From contig NZ_JAENII010000010.1 in NCBI RefSeq assembly GCF_016595525.1, positions 62,001 to 126,000 on the forward strand: a stretch of 64,000 nt of DNA. The letters run 5' to 3'. The first letter of the stretch is position 1. Each line of letters starts with the position of its first letter. The DNA is from Haloferula rosea. Lineage in GTDB: Bacteria; Verrucomicrobiota; Verrucomicrobiia; Verrucomicrobiales; Akkermansiaceae. The notes beneath the pieces were generated by a model, which was not told the origin of the DNA, made no database searches, and saw nothing but the letters and a program-made list of their open reading frames with translations. Shown piece by piece: positions 9,059 through 18,072 of the stretch. The position numbers and the translations under genes are program-made.

Positions 9059-10645
9059 ATGTTCATCGAACTTTTCCGCAAGAAGAACGGCAATTGGAAA
9101 GACGACACCCTTTCCGGCCTCACCGTCGCCCTCGCGCTTGTCCCGGAAGCGATTGCCTTCTCCTTCATCGCCGGCGTGGATCCTCTCGTCGGTCTGTGGG
9201 CCGCCGTTTTCATGGGCTTCATCACCTCAGCCTGCGGAGGCCGCCCGGGCATGATTTCCGGTGCCACTGGTGCCATCGCCGTGGTCGCAGGGAAGGCCGT
9301 CGAATACGGGAACGAGATCGAGGCAGGGTTGGGCAACCAGTATCTCTTCGCCGTGATCATGCTCGCCGGGACGATCCAGATTCTGTTCGGCGTGCTCAAG
9401 CTCGGACGATTCATCCGGCTCGTCCCCCATCCGGTGATGATCGGCTTCGTCAACGGCCTCGCCATCGTCATTCTGATGGCTCAGTTCCCGTCATTCCGGG
9501 ACCCATCCACCGGCGAGTGGCTTCAAGGGTCGGCGCTCGGCATCTTCATCGCCCTGGTTCTGGTGACCATGCTCATCATCCAGTTCTTCCCGAAGATCAC
9601 CAAGGCCGTGCCGTCCATCCTGATGGCCATCATCAGTGTCGGCCTGCTCGCCTTCCTGCTCTTCAAGGACACCGCCACCGTCTCCGACGTCCTCGCGCAG
9701 GCTGATGGAAATCCGGAAGGCAAGCTGAAGGGCAACTTCCCTCCCCTAGCCTGGCCGTCTGCGGTCGACTGGATGGGGCACTGGCAATTCCTCCTCAAAA
9801 CCGCGGTGATCGTCGCCATGGTCGGCATCATCGAGTCCCTGATGACCCTCCAGCTCATCGATGAGATCACCGAGACGCGCGGTCACGGAAACCGCGAGTG
9901 CCTTGCGCAGGGCAGCGCCAACTTCCTCTCTGGCCTGTTCGGCGGCATGGGTGGCTGCGCCATGATCGGCCAGTCCTTGATCAATATCAAATCCGGCGGT
10001 CGTGGCCGGACATCCGGCATTGTGGCCGCACTCGCACTCGCCGTCTTCATCATGATTGGCGGACCCGTCATCGAGAAAATCCCGATCGCAGCCCTGGTCG
10101 GCGTCATGTTCATGGTCGTCATCGGCACCTTCGAGTGGTCGTCACTCAAGACCTTCGGTCGGGTTCCTCTTTCCGACGTGATCGTCATCCTTTCGGTCAC
10201 GCTCGTCACAGTCATCCTGCATGACCTCGCGACCGCCGTCTTCGTCGGCATCATCGTCTCCGCACTGGTGTTCGCGTGGGAAAGTTCCCGCCATGTCCAC
10301 GTGCGGGTCGAAAGTGAGACGGAAGACGAACGCATCTACTCGCTCGAAGGACTGCTTTACTTCGGCTCCGTCCGGGAGTTCTCCGACTACTTCCAGGCCC
10401 GCTCCGATGTCCAGAGCATCGTCATCGACTTCGCCCGCGCGCGCGTCTGCGACCTCTCGGGCCTCGAGGCGATCAATGCCCTGACCGAACGCTACCGCCA
10501 GGCAGGCAAGAAGCTTCGTCTCCGGCACCTGTCACCGGACTGCCGCCGCATGCTCGATCGTGCGGATGCCCTCGTGGACATCGAAGTCGCCGAGGACGAT
10601 CCGGACTACCTCGTCGCACGCATCGCCCCACGCGGCGAAGAGTGA
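9059..10645 (+). CDS. SulP-family inorganic anion transporter with STAS domain
   Basis: 528 residues from ATG 9059 (MFIELFRKKNGNWKDD). The frame is open 12 codons further upstream, but this start matches the family's short N-terminus. A long hydrophobic region (about 20-385) has the SulP features DxLSGLTVALALVPEAIAFS, GATGAIAVV and LGLxRFIRLVPHPVMIGF-like segments. A C-terminal STAS domain (about 410-520) follows, including DFARARVCDLSGLEAI. Family members carry sulfate, bicarbonate or other anions across the inner membrane, and the STAS domain is thought to regulate transport. The substrate is not determinable. No carbonic anhydrase or sulfate-assimilation gene is adjacent. Confidence 0.92.
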   Translation: MFIELFRKKNGNWKDDTLSGLTVALALVPEAIAFSFIAGVDPLVGLWAAVFMGFITSACGGRPGMISGATGAIAVVAGKAVEYGNEIEAGLGNQYLFAVIMLAGTIQILFGVLKLGRFIRLVPHPVMIGFVNGLAIVILMAQFPSFRDPSTGEWLQGSALGIFIALVLVTMLIIQFFPKITKAVPSILMAIISVGLLAFLLFKDTATVSDVLAQADGNPEGKLKGNFPPLAWPSAVDWMGHWQFLLKTAVIVAMVGIIESLMTLQLIDEITETRGHGNRECLAQGSANFLSGLFGGMGGCAMIGQSLINIKSGGRGRTSGIVAALALAVFIMIGGPVIEKIPIAALVGVMFMVVIGTFEWSSLKTFGRVPLSDVIVILSVTLVTVILHDLATAVFVGIIVSALVFAWESSRHVHVRVESETEDERIYSLEGLLYFGSVREFSDYFQARSDVQSIVIDFARARVCDLSGLEAINALTERYRQAGKKLRLRHLSPDCRRMLDRADALVDIEVAEDDPDYLVARIAPRGEE

Positions 10646-10946
10646 CGGCAACTCGCCTTGCCTCACCTCCCACACCCGATCCGCCGGATCGAAACCATCA
10701 GCCTTGCCGGTCAGGTTTCGATCCTTCGGGAACGCCGTGAGCATCCTCGGTGCGTTCCGCTCTGGCGAATATGCCCCACCGCCCTTCTCCATACCAACAT
10801 GAGGACATGGGAATCCTTCCGCCAACAAGAGGCCGCACTCCCGGTCCTCGACCCTCGAGCCATCCGCAAGGTCCTCAACGAGCCCAACGCAGGCACGGAA
10901 GTCCCGGAAGGTGAATCCGTATCGAGTTACTCGTGGGCTTCCCCGT
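10646..10946. other. 301-base intergenic stretch, possible dispersed repeat or gene remnant
   Basis: Gap between the SulP gene and the convergent PEP-CTERM gene. Several frames on both strands stay open through it, but no translation resembles a known domain and none has a credible start or ribosome site. No terminator-type hairpin with a T-run was seen. The minus-strand reading has protein-like composition (for example FPKDRNLTGKADGFDPADR), which is why a decayed or repeated element is suspected. Confidence 0.3.
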
Positions 10947-11678
10947 TCATTCCGCCCCGCGCCGACGTCGGACCATCGCGAGCCCACCAAGGACCAACAA
11001 GCTCAGGACTCCGGGTTCCGGTATTCCGACCGCGAGGGGAGTGTCCGAGTAAGCCCAGCGATGAATCGTCCCTTCCGAACCGTCGTCGTTCAAGGTCACC
11101 TCGATCCATCCATACTGCGGAGCGGTGTCTGGATTCAGCACGAAGCCAATGTAGCCGGGAGTCCCACTGGTGAACTGGTCGTCGGCCGGGCCCATGTGGG
11201 TGGCACTTGGAGCACCGGTCAGTCCTCCACCCGTGGTCGTTCCGGAGCCCCCGAAGCTGGAAAGCGTCAGAGGTGCCGATGCGCCGGTCGCCGGCACCGG
11301 AGTCACGGCTGCCCCTGTGATCTCGGTATTCAAACCCAGGTTGTCGATGGCGGACAAGTTGTCCGCCGGGTCCGACCGATAGGGCTGAAAGGTCGGGCTG
11401 TGGGCGATGAACGCCCCGCCGAAAAAGAAGTTCACGTCCCAGTCGCCACCCGATGGCTCGCTGTAGGAGATCGTGAAGGAATTGAGGTCCGCACTGGAGC
11501 CGGGAGTCGAACCCGTTTCGGTTTCGGTTTCAAAATCGAGATAGACGCCCCCGAAACTCAGAGGAATGACGATGTCCGCCGGATCCACGTAGGTCACGGC
11601 ACCGGAAGAGACCGCAATCGTGGAAGCCCCTGCGAAGATGACCGCGAGGGCGTCCTTGAAATGAGAAAATGGTTTCAT
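10947..11678 (-). CDS. PEP-CTERM sorting-domain protein
   Basis: 243 residues. An N-terminal signal peptide (about 1-27) precedes a beta-rich, Gly/Ser/Thr-rich domain of unknown function. The end is a classic PEP-CTERM signal: IPEPG (about 219-223), a hydrophobic segment, and the basic tail MVRRRRGAE. In this system the tail is recognised by an exosortase (EpsH/XrtA-like) and the protein is delivered to the exopolysaccharide-rich surface. No exosortase is in the window. The gene starts 24 bases after the stop of the giant surface protein on the same strand, so both may be on one transcript and act on the same surface structure. Confidence 0.9.
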   Translation of the reverse strand: MKPFSHFKDALAVIFAGASTIAVSSGAVTYVDPADIVIPLSFGGVYLDFETETETGSTPGSSADLNSFTISYSEPSGGDWDVNFFFGGAFIAHSPTFQPYRSDPADNLSAIDNLGLNTEITGAAVTPVPATGASAPLTLSSFGGSGTTTGGGLTGAPSATHMGPADDQFTSGTPGYIGFVLNPDTAPQYGWIEVTLNDDGSEGTIHRWAYSDTPLAVGIPEPGVLSLLVLGGLAMVRRRRGAE

Positions 11679-11702
11679 TCAATCGATGGGTTCAATCTTC
11701 GT

Positions 11703-14700
11703 TCACTCGACCGCCTCGACCCTCACCCGGTAGAACCGCGCCTTCTTCCCGTCGGGCAGTATCGGAGGATACGGGACACTGGCGATGTGGTAGTCGTCCG
11801 CCGGATCGACGACCGTCGTCACGCTGGCCGAGCTCGCGTAGAAGGTGTTCAAATCCGCGCTGAACTCGACGGTGTATTCCACACTCCCGGGCTGCCCGAA
11901 GTCATCCCTCCGAACGAACAAGGCGTCGAAGGTCACCCCCCCGGTGAAATCAATCCGGACCGTCGGAGTTCCATAACTCGAGCCATCCGGCTCAAGCGGT
12001 TGGTTGTCGGCGACGTTGGGATCCGTTCCAAAGCCGAACTCAAGGATATTGACCAGGCTATCACTGTCCCCCGCATCGGAGTCATCCGCCGCCACACCGG
12101 TATTCAGTGCGGTGCCGAAATTGGACAAGCGCCAGTCCTGAATCTCATTGGCCTGTTGGAAAGTCAGCACACCGGTCAGCGGGACCGCTCCATCTTCCTC
12201 ACCATCGCGGATATCCACGCTGACATCCGCCGGACTGGTCCCATTGGGGAGGAACTCGACCAGAGACAGAGCCGCGTTGACTTGCGATGGTGTGCCGGAA
12301 TAAATCCATGTCGTCCCATCGAAGCTCGCTCCGGCCGGAACCGAAAGCGCGCCCTCCGCCGGGTTCACGCTCAGCGTTGCAGTCTCGATTTCCGGGTCAA
12401 ATGCCAGCATCCCCACCTCGGTCACGTTCCAGAAACGACAATCGATGACCGGCCCTTCGGGATGACTCAGATCCGCTTCGGCGAACAGACCGGCATCGGT
12501 GCTTGCTCCACCGTTGTTTCCCAACGGAGCCGCCTCGCCGATCGAGACCGACAGGTTGCCCGACCAGTTGGTCTTCCCTCCCCGGTTGACCAGTGCCGTT
12601 GATTGGACCGCCCCGCCGTTCACCATGACCTCGACTTCGTCGAGAGTGAACTTGACGGCCAGGTCCGTCGCTTCCCCGACAGGAACCACCGCACCTGTGA
12701 GCGGCACACAAACCACATTCCCAGCCCAGTCAAAGTCACTCAGCGCCGCCGGATCATCCCCGTTGTTTCCCTGCATCTTCACAAGCAGGTGTGGAACCCC
12801 CTCATAAAGGTAGATCCCGTGGCCATTCGAGATCCCGCCGTATTCGTAGAGCACACGCACGATCCCTGCGCCGAGATCGGCTGCTGTCGGCACAAATGCC
12901 AGCTTGATCGCGAAACCATCCACATCCACGGGATCGGAGGATCCAAACTTGTTGTCATCGGATCCCCCGCCCGGGAAAGAAGTCGAGATGCCATCCCAAA
13001 GGAAGTCGGCGTCGGAGAGCGAGGTGATACCGTCATTCGGATCCGCAACCCGGATGACCGGATCGATCAGGACTCCCGATGCGGTCGACGAATAAATCAT
13101 CGTCTGGGTAAGGTTCGTAGCCGTGGGCTGCCCGTTGTTCGGGACCACACCGAGGATATCAAGGGTCACCGTGGTGGAAGCCACCGCGTTGAGGCCGTTT
13201 TCATCCTGCACTGTGTACTCAAAAGTATCCTGTGCCGTCTGCCCCAGATCGAGGGAGTCGAAGGCTCCATTCGGGTCGTAGATGAAGGAACCATCCGTTT
13301 GCATCGTCACGATCGCCCCACTCGCCAGGACCGTGGCCGCTCCGACATTTCCTGCACTCCCCTCCACTTCGCCAACCACGAGCGTTGCCGACTCTCCGGC
13401 ATCCACATCGGTGTCATTCCCCAGGACCGATCCCGAGCCCGTCCCGTTTTCAAGAACATCCGCAGAATCGGCCACGCCAATCGGCGCATCATTCTCGCCC
13501 TGGACAGTGATCGTCAGGGTGGCCGTCGAGGTATTCCCTCCCTCGTCCAAAGTGTAGGTCAGGGTTTCCTGAACACTCTGGCCGACCTTCAACGAATCAA
13601 AATTCGCACCCGGATCGTAGGTCACCGTGGTCCCGTCGGTCGTCACCGATCCAACGATGTCCAGCACTTGGGCATCGACGGAGGGAAGCTCAATCACATC
13701 GAAGCTCCACGTGAACGAGTCCGATCCGGCCGTGGGTCCCGGACTCACGCCCACATAGATCACATCACCCGCGGTCAAGAATCCAAGGTTGCCGTCGAAA
13801 CCAATCGAGCCACCCGGAGCGGCGCTGAAGGACCCCTTGAACACGTCGTTGACGTAGACCTCGGCGGACACCGCGTCGCCGCTTCCCGACACCTTCGAAA
13901 GGATGGAATTGCCAATCCCGAAGACCCCGCTGGTCGGCACGGTGTACGCTGCAATCGGGCCACGAGCCTTATCGTTGCCAATGCCCACGCTTGAAGTCGA
14001 ACCGACACCCGGATGCCCTCCGGTGGGGGCCAATCGCAGGAAGGCTGTCAAGGGGTCGCTGGTGATATCATCTCCATCCGCAGTCCATTGCGTGCCACTC
14101 CAAACCAGAGGTTCGTAATCCGCTGAAACACCGAAGCCTCCGGTCGAAGCATCCGATGAACTGTTGCTTGCCCAGTCGGTCGGGGCATTCCAGAGGTAGC
14201 TCCAGTTGCCGGAGAGCGCGTTCCCCAGATCTCCGACAGTCACGCCGTTCTCAAAAGCGCTCTCATAGCCACTCTCCAAACTCTGCAGTACCACGGTGGC
14301 GGCGGTCTGGGTATCGTTGGCAAGCACTGCAATCGATGTCGGCCCCGAGCTTTCACCGACCGTCACATCGTCATTCACCGCGACGAAGCTGTTGTCCACT
14401 CCGGTGACATTGACCGTCACGGTGGCCGTCGTTGAACCTCCCTGATCATCGCTGATCGTGTAATCGAATGAATCCTGCACGACGTTGCCGTCAGGAATAT
14501 CCGCCGATAGGCCCGTCGCATCGTAGTCGAACGACCCATCGGCATTCAAGGTCACCGTCGCGCCAAGCGCAGTCGTGTAGGAGACACCCGGCCCATTGCC
14601 TTCAATATTGAGAATCTTCTGCACCACGGAGTCGAAGTTCGCCTCCATCTCCAACGCTGACAGCTTCCTTGCATAGATCCGCACGATCGAGATGTCTCCA

Positions 14701-17700
14701 AGAAAGGGATCCAGGACCTCACCCAACGCGGCCGTGGCGGCCGTCGCCCCGATCCCGGTGGGGTCGCCACCACTCCACTGATCGGTCAAGCCGGCCGCAT
14801 TGACCCCGCTGCCCTTCACCGTGCTGTCAAAGCTGGCCCCTGGATCATTGTTGAGATACATGGTCAGGCTGTCCTCCAGACCCGGATTGTCCCGGTCGTA
14901 AACTGCGATCAATTGATTGAACTCGCCTGTTACCACGCCGGTGGCCGTCGCCTTGATGACGTCCGTCACGTTGTCCCCCCCATCAATCGTGAAGATCACC
15001 GTGTTGGCATCGGCATCGAAGACAATGGACATGCCGAAACCATTGCCACCGCTTTCCAACAACACCTGCTTGCCCGTCTGCAGCGGCTCAGGCCGGAACC
15101 AGACTTCGAAGGTCGCATCATCATCGGCAATCGGCTGCACACTGGTCACCACTCCGGCCACATTCCGCCATGCGGCACCGATGGCACCGAAATTCGAATC
15201 CAGGAGCGGAGGATTGATCAGGGTTCCGCCGGTGACATTCACGTCGTAGGTCGCCCCCCCACTACCGATGTTGAACCAATTGCTTCCCGAGACTGAAGCC
15301 GCATCGACACTGAAAAAGGCGTCGGTGGTTGCCAGGGTGTGTTGATCATTGCCCACGATCTGGTTCGCCTTGAACTGGGTCACCACCGCTTCGGTCGCCG
15401 CGATGACATCACCGACGGCATCGGTGCGCCCCTCGATGGTGACAGTCACCTTGGCCGAACCAGTCCCGCCGTTTCCGTCATCGATCTGATAGAAAAACTC
15501 ATCCGTCGCCGACAAACCCGTCGCCAGACTGTCAAACGCCCCATTGGGATCATAGGTGAAGCTCCCCGTATTGCTGTCGAGGGTCACGATGGCTCCCGAC
15601 GCAATCGTGGCGGGACTTCCGACCCCTTGGACAGCCATTGCCCCGTCCACGATACCCGCAACGGTGTAGCTGTCTCCTTCAAGGTCCAGAGCGCCATTGA
15701 CCGCAACGAAGTTCTGGCGTGCCTCGAGGCCACTGAATGCCGGAAGACCGGCCGTGGCCGATCCATACAGCCTGGCTATCGCGATGGACCCATCGAAGTA
15801 GGTATCATAGGGCGAACCCGATCCATTATTCAGAATACCACCCACGTGAGTCCCCGCCCAGCGCGCCATGCCGGACCCATCGGTCGAAGCCCAGTCAGCA
15901 GCCATGTCCGCCCGACCGACAAAGGTGCCGTTGACAAACAAGCGGAGTTCCGGAGTCGATTCTTCCACGGCATAGACGGCCATGACCTGGATGAACTCTG
16001 TGGTCGCACCCGCCCCGAGCAGGGAGGCGGGATCATTCAGCAGATCGTAGGTGACCCGAGCTCCGCCCGTGGACCCCGCCACAAGCAACGGACCTTCCAC
16101 GCCGATACCCGAACCCGTGGTCCCCGCAAACTCGGTGAGGGTCGCGGTCTGGGTCAGATTGTCCGGCTTGAACCAAATCTCGAACGCACCATTTCTGACA
16201 GTCGTGGCATTGCCGAGAATCGACTCAGGGGCTCCGCCCGCCAGAACGCCGGAATCATCCACGCCATCAAAATCATAGGCTGCTGTAATGCCGGAGATCG
16301 ATGTTGCCGGACTGGCATCGAGGGTTACTCCGCCCGAAAGGTTCCAGTCCGCGTTCGCTCCACTGACCGGACCGACGTTCTCCCATACCCCGGCACCCGC
16401 GGATTGCGAGGCATCATAGTTCCAAAGAAGAAGGCTCGTCGCAGGAGAGCCCACGGAGCGGACCACCCCACCATCATTGGTGAGAAGGTTCTCGCTGAAT
16501 GCGACTCCGGAGCCGTCCTCCGCAATCGTCGGGCTGGCGATCCCATCGTCCAGCGCGCGCGGCAGGTCATTGGCACCTGTCACCTCGACGCTGACTGTGG
16601 CGGTATCAACCGAAGGCCCGTTCAAAGCCAGATCCCGATTGGAAGTCACCTTCGCAAGATCCAGCACCTCACCGGTCCAGAATCGCGCTAGACCGATCTG
16701 CCCAGTGAAATTGCCGTAGTTCTCATTCGTACCGTCGCCATCGACATTCACGTTGTCGGCTGCCGTAGTCCCGTTTCGCCGCCCCAACCCCGCCAGGTCG
16801 GTGCCACTCCAGTCATCCGCATTCAGGGCCGTCGCGGTGCCTTCAGAGGCCCCATCGATGAACAACTCAACCGTATCGGTGCTCCCCGGGTTGTTCTTGT
16901 CGTAGGTCGCCACGATGTGGTGCCACTGTCCGACCACCAGGGTGGTGGAAGATTGGACGAAAGGTATGCTTCCATTTCTAACAACCCAGGAAACGGTGGC
17001 ATCATCGTTCACGACCAGCGCGCTGCCAGTTCCGTTGCCCCCGGTCTCGAAGATCACCTGATCCGCGTTCGTAACGTCGGGCTTGATCCAGAACTCGAAG
17101 CTCGCGTCATTCAGGTCGTAGTTCGGAGCACCATGGAAGGTTCCGCGATCCCCGCCCGGAGGGCTTTGGTAGGCCATTGTAATCTCACTGGGAACTCCAG
17201 TTCCCGTAGCAGCAACGGGAGCATTCAGACCACTCCAGGGAAACGTGTCGATGGAGTTGCTCGGATCCAGCTCAAAGGTCACACCCGGTACAGAAATCTG
17301 GGTGATGGTATACTGGAAGGTGTCAATCAAGGAGGCTCCCGCCGACAAGGCCTGAGCGTCTCCACTGTAGGTCGGATCAAAAAGGAAGGTGCCGTCCGCT
17401 GAGACCGTCACGGCGGCCCCCTTCGACGAGACAGGCGCAAAGCCTGTGATCTCGAAGATGCCGGAATCGTTATCGGTGACGGACAGTCCACCGGAGGTAT
17501 CCAGGGTCGTATCCTCATCCACCGTCGCGACGGGAGTGAGAGCATCACCGTCGTCAACGGCACCGACAGAGGCCTGAGCCTGACTGGAGAAAACAATGAG
17601 GGAGAGACACGCTGAACAAGCCGCGGTGCCGAGGGGCGTCGAAGAATTCACTAAGGTTGGGGTTTTTGGGGTTTTGGGAACTACGCCACTTGAAGATGTA

Positions 17701-17774
17701 AATACAAGCAATATCTGCCCGCGGCACAGATGCGGCCTCGGCCGACACCTCCATCCGGCATGCTCCGGGAGCAT
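11703..17774 (-). CDS. Giant multidomain surface protein with LamG-like and cadherin/VCBS-like repeats
   Basis: About 2023 residues from ATG 17774. The first 40 codons are atypical and AT-rich near 17690-17715, and a GTG at 17651 just before the signal-like LSLIVFSSQAQA may be the real start. After the signal come alternating modules. Three or more concanavalin/LamG-like domains carry the FEFWIKPD / FEIWFKPD / FEVWFRPE motif, the first two followed by xFxGxIxxARxW or similar. Between them lie cadherin- or VCBS-like repeats (DGSFxYDPNGAFDSL, DxFxYTIxDxxG, TVTVxVTGxND). The last part of about 140 residues has DSLVNILEFGFGTDP, YTVEFSADLN and FYRVRVE, as in the protease at 1438-3057. Likely an exported adhesin or matrix protein, probably binding carbohydrate. 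No membrane anchor or PEP-CTERM tail is visible. Confidence 0.85.
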   Translation of the reverse strand: MLPEHAGWRCRPRPHLCRGQILLVFTSSSGVVPKTPKTPTLVNSSTPLGTAACSACLSLIVFSSQAQASVGAVDDGDALTPVATVDEDTTLDTSGGLSVTDNDSGIFEITGFAPVSSKGAAVTVSADGTFLFDPTYSGDAQALSAGASLIDTFQYTITQISVPGVTFELDPSNSIDTFPWSGLNAPVAATGTGVPSEITMAYQSPPGGDRGTFHGAPNYDLNDASFEFWIKPDVTNADQVIFETGGNGTGSALVVNDDATVSWVVRNGSIPFVQSSTTLVVGQWHHIVATYDKNNPGSTDTVELFIDGASEGTATALNADDWSGTDLAGLGRRNGTTAADNVNVDGDGTNENYGNFTGQIGLARFWTGEVLDLAKVTSNRDLALNGPSVDTATVSVEVTGANDLPRALDDGIASPTIAEDGSGVAFSENLLTNDGGVVRSVGSPATSLLLWNYDASQSAGAGVWENVGPVSGANADWNLSGGVTLDASPATSISGITAAYDFDGVDDSGVLAGGAPESILGNATTVRNGAFEIWFKPDNLTQTATLTEFAGTTGSGIGVEGPLLVAGSTGGARVTYDLLNDPASLLGAGATTEFIQVMAVYAVEESTPELRLFVNGTFVGRADMAADWASTDGSGMARWAGTHVGGILNNGSGSPYDTYFDGSIAIARLYGSATAGLPAFSGLEARQNFVAVNGALDLEGDSYTVAGIVDGAMAVQGVGSPATIASGAIVTLDSNTGSFTYDPNGAFDSLATGLSATDEFFYQIDDGNGGTGSAKVTVTIEGRTDAVGDVIAATEAVVTQFKANQIVGNDQHTLATTDAFFSVDAASVSGSNWFNIGSGGATYDVNVTGGTLINPPLLDSNFGAIGAAWRNVAGVVTSVQPIADDDATFEVWFRPEPLQTGKQVLLESGGNGFGMSIVFDADANTVIFTIDGGDNVTDVIKATATGVVTGEFNQLIAVYDRDNPGLEDSLTMYLNNDPGASFDSTVKGSGVNAAGLTDQWSGGDPTGIGATAATAALGEVLDPFLGDISIVRIYARKLSALEMEANFDSVVQKILNIEGNGPGVSYTTALGATVTLNADGSFDYDATGLSADIPDGNVVQDSFDYTISDDQGGSTTATVTVNVTGVDNSFVAVNDDVTVGESSGPTSIAVLANDTQTAATVVLQSLESGYESAFENGVTVGDLGNALSGNWSYLWNAPTDWASNSSSDASTGGFGVSADYEPLVWSGTQWTADGDDITSDPLTAFLRLAPTGGHPGVGSTSSVGIGNDKARGPIAAYTVPTSGVFGIGNSILSKVSGSGDAVSAEVYVNDVFKGSFSAAPGGSIGFDGNLGFLTAGDVIYVGVSPGPTAGSDSFTWSFDVIELPSVDAQVLDIVGSVTTDGTTVTYDPGANFDSLKVGQSVQETLTYTLDEGGNTSTATLTITVQGENDAPIGVADSADVLENGTGSGSVLGNDTDVDAGESATLVVGEVEGSAGNVGAATVLASGAIVTMQTDGSFIYDPNGAFDSLDLGQTAQDTFEYTVQDENGLNAVASTTVTLDILGVVPNNGQPTATNLTQTMIYSSTASGVLIDPVIRVADPNDGITSLSDADFLWDGISTSFPGGGSDDNKFGSSDPVDVDGFAIKLAFVPTAADLGAGIVRVLYEYGGISNGHGIYLYEGVPHLLVKMQGNNGDDPAALSDFDWAGNVVCVPLTGAVVPVGEATDLAVKFTLDEVEVMVNGGAVQSTALVNRGGKTNWSGNLSVSIGEAAPLGNNGGASTDAGLFAEADLSHPEGPVIDCRFWNVTEVGMLAFDPEIETATLSVNPAEGALSVPAGASFDGTTWIYSGTPSQVNAALSLVEFLPNGTSPADVSVDIRDGEEDGAVPLTGVLTFQQANEIQDWRLSNFGTALNTGVAADDSDAGDSDSLVNILEFGFGTDPNVADNQPLEPDGSSYGTPTVRIDFTGGVTFDALFVRRDDFGQPGSVEYTVEFSADLNTFYASSASVTTVVDPADDYHIASVPYPPILPDGKKARFYRVRVEAVE

Positions 17775-17942
17775 CGATTCGACCTATGACCCATCGGCAC
17801 CGGATTGCCCCCAAGCTCGTCCGGCAGAACCTGCCATGCAGCAGCACCACAGAAGACTCGATGTTCTGAGGACGAAGAAGTCGCAGTCGTTCTGAAGCCG
17901 GAACATCCGGAGGGATGAAGCCCATCCACTTTTCGTCCGATC

Positions 17943-17971
17943 TTGACTCTGAATTTGCAAAAACCTACGTT
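17943..17971 (+). promoter_or_regulatory. Possible sigma70-type promoter for the GT4-GH130 pair
   Basis: TTGACT (17943-17948) and TACGTT (17966-17971) are separated by 17 bases, in an AT-richer patch about 100 bases before the glycosyltransferase start. The -35 box is good and the -10 box is weak (three of six matches). A suggestion only. Confidence 0.3.
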
Positions 17972-18072
17972 TAGATGTTTCGCAAGGGACTTGGCCATTC
18001 CTTGTCGGAATTCTCACGAATTCCCCCTCCCATTCCGGGAGCGAGACCGAGATCACTTGGTTGCCAGCGCCG

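Noticed and set aside
10911-16691. Several long plus-strand frames (for example 10911-12602, 12603-13994, 15339-16691)
   Set aside because: Antisense shadows of the giant surface protein and the PEP-CTERM gene. Arg/His/Gly-rich, no domains.
11703-17774. Possible CRISPR or DNA repeat array in the giant gene
   Set aside because: The repetition is at protein domain level (about 100-200 residues per unit) and diverged. No short direct repeats with equal spacers.
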